A stretch of DNA of 64,000 nucleotides. Origin: Paraphysomonas bandaiensis (Eukaryota > Chrysophyceae). This document shows positions 34,313 through 46,384 of this stretch, piece by piece; the first letter of the stretch is position 1, and the number at the start of each line of letters is the position of its first letter. Location of the stretch: contig CBFFRP010000141.1 of NCBI GenBank assembly GCA_965644295.1, positions 62,001 to 126,000 of the forward strand, given 5' to 3'. The notes under the pieces are model-generated. The model searched no databases. It saw nothing but the letters and a program-made list of their open reading frames with translations, and was not told the origin of the DNA. The translations under genes were made by a program, and so were the position numbers.

Positions 34313-35030
34313 TTACCTACTGGTCATCATTCCGAAAGCTCTTTCGATGACCTGTCGTCCTTTGGATAAATAAAGATTGAATAAATCTTCTCGAGTATTG
34401 ACTCCATGTGCCCCTTCAAATGGACACAGTAAACAAGGCATCAGGCTGTATGCCGCATCTCCAACAAAGAAGTTCCCTTCAGAGACTTTGAATTCATCGT
34501 CTTTGCAGCGCTGCCAGAATCGCGATTTCCTTATGGCACATCCATCCGCAGTTGCACCCTTATGACCTACATTTACGTACAAGAACTCGTCGTTGTAATC
34601 AGCTACTCCTTGCATATTCAAAGCGTAGAACGACTTGTAACAGCGATAAGGACGGGCATTTCGAACTCCAGCTGGAAGTTTGATATGAACAAGTAACCCA
34701 TCAATTCCACCGAGACACTCATCCTGGAGATGGAGACATTCTGAAGAGACCCTTATATTCCTCCGGAGATAGCTGAGAAATGTACTTTTCCGCAGCTTCC
34801 CGGCAAAAATTTAAGTCAGATCTATTTCTAGACTTTTCCTTCATGATTTCCTCTGCTTCATCTACTGTCGATGCCTCTCCATTTTCTATCATGCTCAATT
34901 ATCTGCTGCTTCTTGTAATCGCGTAATTCTTTCGGATTTTCTTTACAATAGCGATGAAATAACTCCCCTCTCCGGTCAGCTTCATCGAATAAATACATAA
35001 GCCTGTCATGTCGACTACTTGTTGGGAAGA
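34313..35030 (-). pseudogene. Harbinger DDE transposase (DDE_Tnp_4) remnant
   Basis: Reading on the minus strand: MNIFPTSSRHDRLMYLFDEA at the start (about 35037), then after frame breaks LGGIDGLLVHIKLPAGV (first Asp), ALNMQGVADYNDEFLYVNVG, KGATADGCAIRKSRFW (second Asp), GDAAYSLMPCLLCPF and GRQVIERAFGMM (catalytic Glu). The DDE triad order and spacing match PIF/Harbinger nucleases. Frame changes near 34745 and 34870, and a stop right after the Glu motif, suggest decay, unless unrecognised introns are present. Confidence 0.7.
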
Positions 35031-35559
35031 TATTCATGTCTCAATCATCTATAATGGTCACTGTGTATCCACACTTTAAGAGGTTAATATTGTAACGTGT
35101 GTTTCTATATGTTACTGTTTTGTCGTTTTTTTGAGGTTTTCAGGCCTGGTCTGAATAAAGACCGCGGGCCTTATACATCTCTCTGTATTTTCTGATGGAA
35201 ATTGAATTAATACAAACTCGATAGTGTATATTAAAGTCGTGTATATTGCTTATTACTTGTTGTTGTTGCGATCATGTTCATCCGCTATGACCTCCTCGAA
35301 CTCGTAGAGTATGACTATGTAGTACGTAGAGTAAATAGTTTGCACTCAGAAGGACTTTCATAGCTTTTCTTGATCAGTAATATGGCAATGATATTGACCT
35401 CTTGCTGTGTATACCTTCATCTCCCCTTATTCTCAGATGCTCATTTCCAATAAATAGTTGTAATTGTTTTACCAGTTGGTTTTATACTTTATCCCCATTT
35501 TGTCTCAAAATATGCTTTTTTGACCTGATTTTGACTCAACAGGGCGCTCATATCACCAC

Positions 35560-36370
35560 CGGGCAAATATAGACATTCAACTTCAATATTAGGTTGAACA
35601 GAAGCTCACTTCTATCTTCATTATGATAATGACAGTCGTATGTACGTGATTTCATTATAGTACACAATTATAGAGAAACCACAATCATGAGCCAAATATC
35701 AAGAGCAGATCATTTAACACTCCAGGTTATATTCCATCCTTCGACTGCTGTATAAGATCACAACGATGTCAGTGCAAGTGATCTGTCTTCATATCCAGGA
35801 CTTCGAAACAACTTCAAGAATATTACAGGAGAGTTTAAGTACCATATCTGATGCTATATAAGTGGTTAGGAGCAGTGGCACCCAGTTGTTTCAGGGTTTG
35901 AGCCATATCGTGCTTCTCAGGATATTGTGTGTCTCATATCATACACACATCCTTCGATCAGGAGCACTTGCAGAGGTAAAGCCTGCTGTATATAAATGTG
36001 ATGATAATGCTAATTAAGGCAATAAGAAGCCTCTCTTTCACCTTCAACTGTTTACATTTATCATCACACTTACAGTATACATATCATTCATTTGAAACTA
36101 TATGAGTTCTCATTTGTGTTATTAATGCTAATCAAGGAGCATCTATTTCTTAATACAGCAAGCATGCTACAAATAGCTATACAATCTAATAATAACTTTT
36201 CAACGTCATGAGGATAAGCTACAATTTAACCTAGGGATAAGGAGTATCGTCCCTTGTCTAAATTTTAAAACTCGAGCTTTTCGCCCTCGTTTCAAAATTT
36301 TGAGCGCGGGACGATATAGCCTCCTTATTGCCCGTGGTTAAATATAACTATACACTCACTCATAGCAACT
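35560..36370 (+). repeat. Dispersed repeat B, contiguous copy
   Basis: About 810 bp matching 26735-27310 and 28960-29240 in order and orientation. Near its end is a small inverted repeat: ATAAGGAGTATCGTCCC at about 36236 against GGGACGATATAGCCTCCTTAT near 36311. No coding capacity. 35174-35559 and 36371-36642 hold nothing recognised; the latter should include the 3' flank of the next gene. Confidence 0.6.
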
Positions 36371-36642
36371 GGTAACTGAATAGGTGACACATATTGCGCA
36401 CCTATAATTCTGAATTGCACTACACGTAGGAAATCATAGCTAAAAACAACTTTCCACTTTCCACGCCATATTTCCCTAACTCTGAGTTACACAAAATTGT
36501 ACACATTCGTTTAGTGCAAAGCTAGTTAGAGTAGTAGTTTTGCTCCCAGCAAATATATTAGAATTTCAAACACTTCGTAAAAATACAATTTTCATCAACA
36601 GTGCTACAACAATATGAACAATTACACAGAAGCAACAACACA

Positions 36643-39600
36643 TTACTCCACGTGTGTGTTATAAGGACGCTGACGTATATCCCTCCCGGTACCAAATAGT
36701 TGGTTTCGCGAATGCATATACTCTGCGTTACCTTTCGGGCGACGGTCATATCCCATTAGTGGTACAGTGGTGGGTTTACGAATACTGCGAGGTATCAAGT
36801 GTCCATAACTAGGTCCTACGTCAACAAACTGCTTGCCGCCATGCATTCCAACACTGGGAATTGTTGCCTGTGGTCTTGATCCAGGTGACGATCTCATCTC
36901 ATATTGGCTCGACTTCAATGATGGTTTTACAGGACCGCTACGTCTGGAATTGGTTATTCGCGCTACATCAGAGGGACAAATTCCTTTCGGATTTTCTTCG
37001 CGCAGAGCCCCGATCTCGTTGCGAGTGCGATGTAGGTTATCAGCTAGCCTACTGGAGAGCTGCTGCTGTACCTGATAGGCATCACATAGAGCAACTGAAA
37101 AAATATTCACCAACCTTTAACGATTCTTCAAATTCTATGTGCCTCTTACCACCTTCCTTCTCCTTCTCCTGATCCTCGTCTCTACATCGCACAGGCTTCG
37201 ACATAATACTTGTTCTATTTCGTTCTGAACGGCGCTCCAGATAACTATATAAGATTTTTTATGCAACTATTTCAGAGTAACGCCACACTGTACCTCTCAA
37301 TCTGACTCTTTGCCGCCTCTCGCAGCATCTGAACTTTTCGTAGCAGAGGGTCGTCAGAGAACTCACCTTCTTCGGTACATTCAATTTCCACAGCGCCTTG
37401 TGGAGATGCGGTCGCTGTGTCATAATTCCCTTCCTTCTCAGCTACAACTGCAGGAGGTGTTGTTGGGCTATTGCGATTCGCTTCCGCGTCCTCGATGTTA
37501 TTCTCACAGCGCACTCCATCAGGGAGTGACTGTGGCAACTCCACCTTCACTGCTTTATCCGTTTCTATTCCCTCTCCCGCCGGCAAGTGCTCATATCCAT
37601 CCACCATATCTCCCACCGCCTACCACATTATGTGCAAACGGAATTAGCTATACTCTGTAAGGTACCTTCTCACCTTTGCATGGGCGGCCCTCAGATCTTT
37701 AACTTCGGACTGAAGTAGACGACACTTCTCCACCGCTGAATTACGTTGTTTCTCAAGGAGCTTTATGAGCCGCTGCTGGGCCAGAACTGGTAAAGTATCC
37801 CGTTAGTGACCGGCACTGAGTAATGCAAGTTTACCAGTGCTGAGAGCTTCACGCTCCGCGGTGGCCTTGGCATTATCAATCGACTGTATCAAGGCATCTT
37901 TCTCAGCTACATAGCTTAAGGTCACTCATATGTATGGATAGTGGTTGATATCTACCCACCCGTGAGGGCATTAATTTCCGCGTCTTTCTCAGCAAGAAAA
38001 GAAGCCATCCGTCTGCATCGTTCCCGTTCCTCCTCCACATGTATCGCAGCCTCTGACAGTTGCACACGCAGAGCGGTCACTTCAGCTACCCACACCTCCT
38101 CGTTACGTCGAACCATATTAGCATCCGCCTCATGTTGCTCTCGTCTTGCACGCGTTTCTGCCTCTAGGATACGGATACGGTGATGCATCCACTCCGCCTC
38201 AGGGACAGTTTCCCCTACATTCCGCGCAGGGCATACAGCTGACACCAAACGTCGCTTCTGATCCTCGCCAACAGCATGCAAATTCTGTGTTTCCTGCAAC
38301 CAGTTTCACGCCATACATATATTCATACAATCCAAACCTTGTCTTTCATCCCCCGAGGTCCTATAAATGTTGACTCTTTGCAGGTGGGGCCCGCGGATAT
38401 TGATTTAGCACCTCCGCCATGAGTTCTTGGTGGCACGGAGGTGGTCACGACATCTTCCCCCTTCGCACTTAAAGGTGACGCGATTGGAACCTGCATCACA
38501 TCTATGCTACTGGAGTCTGATCTCATATTTTGTACAGAGTCCTCCATACTCTTATTTTGCACAAGATCGGCGGTTTGCGCTTCCATAGAGTCATTTTTTC
38601 TTTCATGCGCAGTACCTGCAATCTTATTTTGCAGAATATCATCGTTTAGTTCTTGCAAAGAGTTTGAACTTTTTCCTTGTACATGACTGGCGCTATTTTC
38701 ATGAGCAGAATATGCGCTATCTTCATTAGCAGAATATACACTATTTTCCGGTGGAGGGCAAATACCTTGCACATCATCCCCCGATCCGCTTCCCCATTCC
38801 CCACTCTCTCTAACACGTACTACTCTAGACCGCTTCATGCTCACGGTGGCTGACGAGGCGGAGATAGCAGGAGCCTCTTCAGTCACAATGGAACATTCAC
38901 TAAAGCTCTCTAGAGCATCATCATCGCCAACACTACCATCGCAGCGAGCAGAGTGTTCCTGTGCATCACGATCAGGAGGTCTTGGAGCCGCTGCCCTCCA
39001 CCCTGACGAGGCCGATGATGGGACGTGGGGAGATGACTTTGGCGGGGGCGATTCCACACCGTGCCCCAAATCTGATGCATCAGGAATGTCACCCTCCACT
39101 TCTTGCGTTCCCCGACTATCAGTCCGGGGCTCGAAAGATATGAGGTCACTTCCGCTGTCGACACTGCTGAAGTCTGCCAGCTGCACAGCAGTACTGTTTC
39201 GATCCCCGTGGATACTAGAGACTTCATGGGATCCCGATAAGAACCCCACCTCATCGCCCCGGTCTCCATCTGCTGAGTCTGTGGACGAAGAGACATGCTG
39301 AAAGGCGGATGCTGCGTCGCGAAGGCTGCACTCCATATCCGCAGCAGAGGGAGGGACAGCATCGGTAGGGTCCGGGGAACCACATCGAACGTTGCTCTCA
39401 GGGGGAGGACTCGGTACTCTCTGAGATACCGGCACCCCCATCGGTTTTACCCTGTAGTCATCAGGAAGTATGTCTTCATAATCCCGAAGACAGGTGGTCA
39501 CAGCCCCAATATCCTCGAACAAAACAACAGCGAACTTCTCCTTCCATCCCACCTACAGAGCAAATCAACACTATACAAAACTAAAAGGAAGAAATAACGT

Positions 39601-40307
39601 ACATTAGATATGCCACCAAAGATAGAGAGAGCACTAGTAAGCTCCTCGTGATTAAGGACCCTATCTCCCTCACTCGTAGGGAAAATCACCTTCACAGACC
39701 GATCCTGCACCGAGGCAATAGCAGTATGCTCATCATCTGCCGCAAAAGCAAACAATGACTCATAGTTGAGCATTATTCTTGTAAACACCCTTTGCCTAAG
39801 AGCTTCATCAGCAATGCCTGCGTCATGACTCGAAGCGACATCTATGAAAGCAGTATCTAACGCAGATGTTACATCCGTAACAGTTGAACCCCAGTCCTTT
39901 AAATTCCTGCAGAGGTGGCGAAAAAAAGAGACACAAAACTGTCTGGTGTGCTGCGGCAACTCCTGCAAAATAAGTTTCACATCCGCATCAGGAAGTAATA
40001 GTTTTGAACTTTTGTCATAAGTAAATATCGGAGAATATTTATGAAGGACGGCCGATATGGCGTTAGCGACTACTTGAGGACGTGGCTCTGAAGACAAAAA
40101 CTCCGCCGTCATGCGTGAGTCAGAAATGCGCTTCGCCGCACTTTCAACATCCGCTATATCTTTGCAAGCAGAATATATGTTATGGGCGGTCGGGTGGTTG
40201 TCGAGGTAGTCACAGCACAGTATGATCGACCCCAGCACATCTTCAGGTATATCCGGCTTAAGAGGGCGCCTCTTAAACGATCCCAGCACAGAGAGGATTC
40301 CCTTCAT
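36643..40307 (-). CDS. Large coiled-coil protein with divergent RhoGAP-like and RRM-like N-terminal regions
   Basis: Eight exons: 40307-39603, 39552-38338, 38293-37960, 37906-37835, 37786-37674, 37619-37294, 37244-37153, 37094-36643, giving 1102 aa; all phases close. Residues ~15-190 resemble a RhoGAP fold by pattern (IPEDVLGSII; VVANAISAVLHKYSPIF; LPQHTRQFCVSFFRHL) but lack a GIYR-type arginine finger. Residues ~205-260 look RRM-like (VKVIFP, LNHEELTSALSIFGGISN, FAVVLFED). A long acidic Ser-rich linker follows, then coiled coil (exons 3-5; HHRIRILEAETRARREQ, LEKQRNSAVEKCRLLQSEV) and a basic C terminus. I do not know this combination; both domain calls are inference. A cytoskeletal or ciliary scaffold is possible. 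Divergent from G-alpha across a (TACA)n tract. Confidence 0.75.
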
Positions 40308-40471
40308 ACACTTCTTTCACACTTTCGAATCAGGACATATGACGATGGATATGTGGCCTATAATAAGTGATATAAATATTGATATGTACATACTCTGTAC
40401 AGTCGCAATAATTTAAAAATGCTATATAGTATATACCTACCTATATACAGTGTACTTACCTACATACGTAC

Positions 40472-40898
40472 ACATACATACATACATACATACATACATA
40501 CATACATACATACATACATACATACATACATACATACATACATACATACATACATACATACATACATACATACATACATACATACATACATACATACATA
40601 CATACATACATACATACATACATACATACATACATACATACATACATACATACATACATACATACATACATACATACATACATACATACATACATACATA
40701 CATACATACATACATACATACATACATACATACATACATACATACATACATACATACATACATACATACATACATACATACATACATACATACATACATA
40801 CATACATACATACATACATACATACATACATACATACATACATACATACATACATACATACATACATACATACATACATACATACATACATACATACA

Positions 40899-40928
<30 letters not shown>
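40472..40928. repeat. (TACA)n microsatellite, ~114 units
   Basis: Perfect 457 bp tract, the longest in the window, between the divergent starts at 40307 (minus) and 41179 (plus). Frames through it are artefacts. Confidence 0.98.
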
Positions 40929-40929
<1 letters not shown>

Positions 40930-41178
40930 TGTGAAACTAAAAACCGTTTCATGTTGGTATGGTCAGTCACTGCTGTAGTATGTGTAGATACGCAGTGTGT
41001 ATATAACCGCCCGTGAGGGGAATAATTTGCTTGTTGGTGCCTGTAGCCACTGTGCACAGTGTTTAGTCATTCGCCACTGCTCAAGTAACAGTCTGGTGTT
41101 GTGTATTATACATTGTGTATGACTTCATCTCGTTTTCGTGGTTGACTGTAGTTTTATTCTGTTGAATAACAATCTCTC

Positions 41179-42258
41179 ATGGGCGCTTGTAGCTCTTCTC
41201 CTGAAGTTGCCGAACAAATAAAGATCAGCAGACAGCTTGATGCTGGCTTGGCCGCAGAAGCCAAGGCTGATAAAAAGAAGATTAAACTATTATTTTTAGG
41301 TGCCGGGGAGTCTGGTAAAAGTACCATATTCAAACAAATGAAAGTTATATACGGTAAACAGTTTTCAGCTTCTGAGAGACGGCAAAATCTTCCTACAATA
41401 TATACGAATGTGATTGAAAACATGCATATACTAATAAGGTTTGCACGTCGAGTGGAACTCATAGATGCTATTGAAGCCAAGGATAGTTTAGCTCTGATAG
41501 AAAAACTTGATATCTATGAAGGGATTACAGAGGAAGCAGGAACTGCCATTCGAAATGTGTGGCTTGATCCTGGAATGCAAAAAGTTTGGGCCCGACGAAA
41601 TGAAACGCAAGTCAGCGAGTCTGTTCAGTACTTTTTCAATAAAATTGACCTTTTAAAAAGGCCAGGTTACCTTCCTGACAAAGATGATATGCTGTACTGC
41701 CGCTATCGGACATCAGGGATTGTCACTGAACAGTATGCAATTGATGGCACAACATTCGAAATGTTTGATGTTGGTGGTCAGCGAAATGAGAGACGAAAAT
41801 GGATTCACTGCTTTGAAAATGTGACCGGAGTTATATTTGTTGCGGCATTGTCGGAATACAATCAGGTCTTGTACGAGGATAACACAGTGAATCGCATGGA
41901 CGAAGCCATTGACCTTTTCGAAGAGATATGCAATAACACTTACTTTTCTCGATCGTCAATAATGATTTTTCTGAATAAGCGTGACCTCTTTCAAGAGAAA
42001 ATTAAAACGTATGACATTGTTGATTGGTTCCCGGCGTATAAAGGTGAAAAGAATGACTATGATGCTGGTGTAAAATTCTTTCTTGCGAAATTTTTGGCTC
42101 GAAACAAGTCTAGCACGACCCGTCAGATTTACCATCATGTGACTTGTGCAACTGACACTAGAAATATACAAGTGGTTTTCAACGCTTGTAAAGATATTAT
42201 CATGCGGGACAACTTAAGAAATAGCGGGCTGTTGTCTGATGATGCTATGATGTTGTAG
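41179..42258 (+). CDS. Heterotrimeric G-protein alpha subunit
   Basis: GTPase relaying receptor signals at the plasma membrane. Single exon, 359 aa, the usual length. The N terminus MGACSSS fits N-myristoylation on Gly2 and palmitoylation on Cys4. G1 GAGESGKST (41-49); switch I R-Y-R-T-S-G, with R175 at the cholera-toxin arginine position and T178 binding Mg; switch II DVGGQ with catalytic Q201; NKRD (266-269); TCAT (322-325). All catalytic residues are intact. The C terminus ends AMML with no Cys at position -4, so pertussis-toxin ADP-ribosylation is not expected. Subclass cannot be set from sequence alone. Confidence 0.97.
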   Translation: MGACSSSPEVAEQIKISRQLDAGLAAEAKADKKKIKLLFLGAGESGKSTIFKQMKVIYGKQFSASERRQNLPTIYTNVIENMHILIRFARRVELIDAIEAKDSLALIEKLDIYEGITEEAGTAIRNVWLDPGMQKVWARRNETQVSESVQYFFNKIDLLKRPGYLPDKDDMLYCRYRTSGIVTEQYAIDGTTFEMFDVGGQRNERRKWIHCFENVTGVIFVAALSEYNQVLYEDNTVNRMDEAIDLFEEICNNTYFSRSSIMIFLNKRDLFQEKIKTYDIVDWFPAYKGEKNDYDAGVKFFLAKFLARNKSSTTRQIYHHVTCATDTRNIQVVFNACKDIIMRDNLRNSGLLSDDAMML

Positions 42259-42841
42259 TCCCTGTCACGGTCTGGATGCTCGTATTTACGATAAGTAAAG
42301 GCATAATACACTACCTTCCATAGTATATTTATTGTGGTACTCAGTATTAGCATCTATGTAAATTGAGATAGTTTTGTTTTTGATAATACATGGTGTAGTA
42401 GTGAGTACATGTGATAATGAATCTGATGTCATCGCGGAGTCAATAGTCGAAATATATAAGTAGTCTGTCAGAAAATATTTGAGTGCTTAGAAGGACGCGA
42501 TATAATATTAAGTAAGATATGAATAACTTAAGACTGTGCTTATCCCTAGTGCCATTTTCATTCGTAAAAGTTGAGCATGTGTTTATTGACTTTTGCTCAT
42601 TTTTTCAATTAGGTCGTTGAAGAAAAGCTACGTAGCTAGGTAGAGATTATTATTACTTTTGCTTCTCTTGTATTGTCATGATATTACATTTCTATGGCTC
42701 TATAGTATTTTGATTTTGTATTGAAGTATTTTCACAATGTATTTAACGAATAATGCAGTCTATCTTAGGGAAACATACGTATTCCAACAGTGTTGAAGAG
42801 AAGGATATCGCGTTTATGGTACATGTGTCGCCACTGTTTGA
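42259..42841. other. Intergenic between convergent genes
   Basis: Contains the 3' flanks of G-alpha (plus) and the IQ gene (minus). No coding pattern or repeat recognised. Confidence 0.5.
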
Positions 42842-45580
42842 TCACATCGCCATTGATGAGTTACCCGTAGAGATAATCGTCTTCCGATCAAATATCGATG
42901 TCCTCTTTTTCTCAAACGTCTGAAGCGTTTTGTGAGTTGACACAATTCTGTCTCGAATCTCCGCATCTCCAATCATCCTAGTATTAATTTAGATATATTC
43001 GAATCGCGTGAGAAGAATTATTGAACAAAATGACAATCATTCACATACTGTTCACAGCAACTACAATTCGACGGCAGTGGTATTTCTAAACCTGAATATA
43101 TTGAATTTTAGTAGAGCCGTGATTATGTGACCCCCAGAGACAGGACCTCCTTGGATAGTAAAGCCTGCGATGTACATCTTGGCATCCTCCACTGTGTACT
43201 AACAGCACATATCCGAGTCAAAACTTAGCAATCGAATGAACACAGAAAGTAAAATACACTATGTAGCTCAATATGGTTCCGTGAATGAATATATACCGTT
43301 GTTTGAAGAACAGTGCACGCCAATCTTCGCTTCTCTACATACGACAGAAACTCTCTTCTCTATAGTAAACAAGGAAGACATAATTTTTTTCAAAAACATT
43401 AAAAAATGTGGAAAACCTTTTCCTTGACTAGTTGAAACAACGAGTTCTCCTTTATCGCATAAGGAGCTAAATGAAGCCTCACGTATGGATCAGACACAAT
43501 ATCCTCCTCGTCGGACTCAACATCGAGAGGACTGTCAATCTTCACGCTCGACTTCTCATCATGTTTCTGTGCAACGCAATGAGTAGTGCGACTCCGTGAC
43601 ATGTATATCTATACAAGTTACGACTCGGAATCATATTAGGGTCACACCTTTAACAAAGCTTTCATCTTGGAGTTTGTGTACTTCCACCTCGTTATTCTAT
43701 CTCGAATGCCTCTCCTATATACACACCTCTTAGACTTCAAGCTCGTCGATAGTTTAAAATCACACAAGTATAGCATACTAACCTGACCGGTAGTGGGACC
43801 GTGTCACACATATCAAGAGCGCGTTCGAGATTTTTATCGTCTTTTTCTTTTCGAATTTTAACCAACTTTTTCTGTGAAAATGTACTTCAATTAGCCTAAT
43901 TAGACAAGGTATATTTACAACTCCTCTTGAAAAGCAGTGGCAGTAAAGAGAAATAGCTTATGTTAGACAGAGTGTAGAAAGTATATATATTGTATGGCTT
44001 TGTCCTAACAACATGCAACACCTTCACATATTTAAATTCTTCTCTGTCCCAAACTATGGCGAGCATTCTAATTCGCGCCTTTCTCGTCAATATAAACGAA
44101 CGTACGGCACGTTGGATTATATTAACTTTAACAATGTAGTTGTGAGCACTCTTCTTTACCTACGTGCATAAATAAAACGCAATTCGCTTTCATGCAACTT
44201 CGAGATAAATTTATGTACGACGTTGGGATGGCATGCGCTTTACTAACTGACAGCATTTCGGTGAAGTGTACGTACTGTAAATATGTAGAATGTCATACAG
44301 GACTTACCTTTGGACAGGAGCGTAGCTCACGCATCCACGTCTTTACAATTCGCACTGCCATTCGTTTCCGTACTATCGAAACAGCCATTTGTAAACGCCA
44401 TTTATACTTTTCAGCAGTCTGAGCACAAAAAACATGTGAGCGAACATAGTAGCTCCAGCAATTACCATTTAGTAACATATGATATCATACTCATTTAAAC
44501 TCAACTCTTTACTAGAATGTTTGTTGAAACAGATTTCTAGTACTGCGTCACGAATACCAATATATATACTGCACAGTTACTGCACACTAGATATTTTATT
44601 CACCATACAGCTAGCTTCCAAGTATATACGATTGTGTTTACCTCTAAAAACCTAATGTATTTTTCTTTGAATTCTTCACGCCTATAAAGATCATGTTCTG
44701 ATTTAATGTCCATTTTGGTATCACTCAAACTACATCCTGGAATCTTGTTTGCTGCATCCAACCTTCGTTGCACTTTCAATTTAGTTGCTATAAAATATAA
44801 AAAAGTCGTTGCATGTACTACAGTGAGCGCAGTAGACTGTCGCTGCTGGAGTTCAATTCTCGCTGTCACGGAAGCGATTCGCTCCTGTCTCTGCTGCAGT
44901 CGGGTATCGACTTTAGAGCGAATTTCACTTAGAGCCTTCACATGATAGTCCTTCGCATAGAGCTGCTTGCGTATCCGATAATCTGCCTCAGCAATTATAA
45001 CATCTTCTGGCTTATGACATGGCATCACCCACAAATTGTTCATTGGTTTAAAACATTCTTGGTCACTCTGATTGGCATTGTCTGGTAAATGGGTAGGAAA
45101 AGAAATGCGGTGAGTTGGTGACGGAGAGCGTGATGCTGGTGAACTATGAGCATGCTCATGGATAATAGAACTTTCGAGGCGTTTAATTTTCTCTTTTAGA
45201 GGCAACTTGACAGAACGTATACGTGGATTGTGTTGATTTCGTGTCGTGAGAGTTTGAGAGAATGGATGTGGACATCTCTCAGATGTAAGAACGAATACAT
45301 CAGCAGATTGGGAAATAGTCATACGGGGTAGGTGTATGTGGCCTGTTGACGACAGTGATTTACATTTAATCGGTGTGGCCTTTTTTCTTCGTTGTGGTAA
45401 ACTACAGTCCTGCTGTGAACCTGAAGCTGACAGGTGGTGTTTGTTCTTACTCCGCTGAGAGGATATGCTCGTAGCAGGAGCAGCAGTTCGAGGTCGAGAT
45501 ATCACGTGACTGCAGATAGAATGGTTAAGGGGCCCCACACCAGCCGACTGTGGTCTGATGCTACACGTGGAGGGAGACAT
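42842..45580 (-). CDS. IQ-motif coiled-coil protein
   Basis: Nine exons: 45580-44642, 44418-44308, 44159-44022, 43871-43788, 43728-43648, 43608-43417, 43359-43297, 43198-43092, 42977-42842, giving 616 aa. The Ser/Pro-rich N terminus is followed by a helical region (ALSEIRSKVDTRLQQRQERI) and short basic helices resembling IQ or half-IQ motifs: IVRKRMAVRIVKTWMREL, IIQRAVRSFILTRKARIRML and RCVYRRGIRDRITRWK. These suggest calmodulin or centrin binding, as in centrosomal or axonemal proteins (inference). Introns 1-7 are all phase 0. Intron 1 (about 223 nt) is longer than usual and could hide an exon. The small exons rest on phase and splice sites; the last two on phase and coding pattern. Confidence 0.7.
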
Positions 45581-45794
45581 GTGTCGCTGGGTCTACCTCT
45601 GCAGATATCTATATGCTGCTTACGACATGGCATCTATAGGCGCAGGTACACACATATATGTACAGGCTACCATCAGCGGAGCTGTCAAATAGAACCACAG
45701 GACTTTATTTCACGGTTTAGTTTCGCTATTGGAGATAACAGCCAGTTGAAGGGGAATGACGGAGACAGCCAGCAGGTGGACACACAGCTCATAC

Positions 45795-45815
45795 ATACAT
45801 ACATACATACATACG
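45795..45815. repeat. Short (TACA)n tract
   Basis: Five TACA units about 215 bp upstream of the IQ gene's start, a short version of the long tracts at 23850, 32188 and 40472. Confidence 0.85.
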
Positions 45816-46016
45816 TCTGCTGTACAGCCAGCATACAGTGACAGCAGCAGTCGTACATGATGATGTCCAGCAGCAGGTGATCGCACGGCAGGGTAGTGGG
45901 GCTTCCCGCTGCTGTAGTCTGCACTGTAGTCTGCTCTTCACTTGGACACTCTTTGTCCTCGTGTGCCCGTATGCCGCATGAGATACGTACCGCATGTACT
46001 ACACAGCAGTACATAC

Positions 46017-46384
46017 ATGGAGGTAGGCACCAGAATAGTGTAAGCAATTCTTTCAGCTGAGAGGACATTCACCTCTGCCGCCTCATACAAACACAAGAGA
46101 GGATCCAGACTCCTTCCAGCCCTTATATGACAAGTGGCTGCGAGAGGATGTTATCAAGTTACAGCAATACTATGCTGTGCAATTTGGTCATGATCTCTCC
46201 TATGCACACATCTTCTACTAAAAAATATTGGAACTATGAAGAGTTCTGGGTTACTATATCTAACAGGTTTAAGCAGATTAAGGCTTTCAGAAAAATGCAA
46301 AGCTGCAAGAAACAAACGCGTTGGTTTAACCGTGTATGGTCGAAAACAGAATATAACCTGCAACTTTCTTTAGCAAGTATATGA
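46017..46384 (+). CDS. Candidate small multi-exon gene, unresolved
   Basis: Two overlapping coding-like stretches on the plus strand. 46057-46218 reads PHTNTREDPDSFQPLYDKWL then REDVIKLQQYYAVQFGHD and stops; after a frame change, 46222-46384 reads KKYWNYEEFWVTISNRFKQI then KAFRKMQSCKKQTRWFN. A TACTAA branch-point-like motif near 46215 and several AGs permit an intron (for example 46173-46238), and an ATG at 46017 could begin it with a six-base first exon. Composition (charged, aromatic) looks coding, but exon boundaries cannot be settled and a decayed gene is as likely. Divergent from the IQ gene. Confidence 0.3.

Larger units (their letters stand above)
32575..35170. mobile_element. PIF/Harbinger DNA transposon (2.6 kb), decayed
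   Basis: Perfect 26 bp terminal inverted repeats starting GGCCCGCGGTCTTTATTCAG lie at 32575-32600 and 35145-35170, flanked by TTA on both sides (32572-32574, 35171-35173). A 3 bp TTA duplication is typical of PIF/Harbinger. The minus strand encodes a DDE transposase relic and the plus strand a possible accessory protein (33098-33720, several frame breaks). Two opposed genes are the usual Harbinger plan. Confidence 0.88.
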
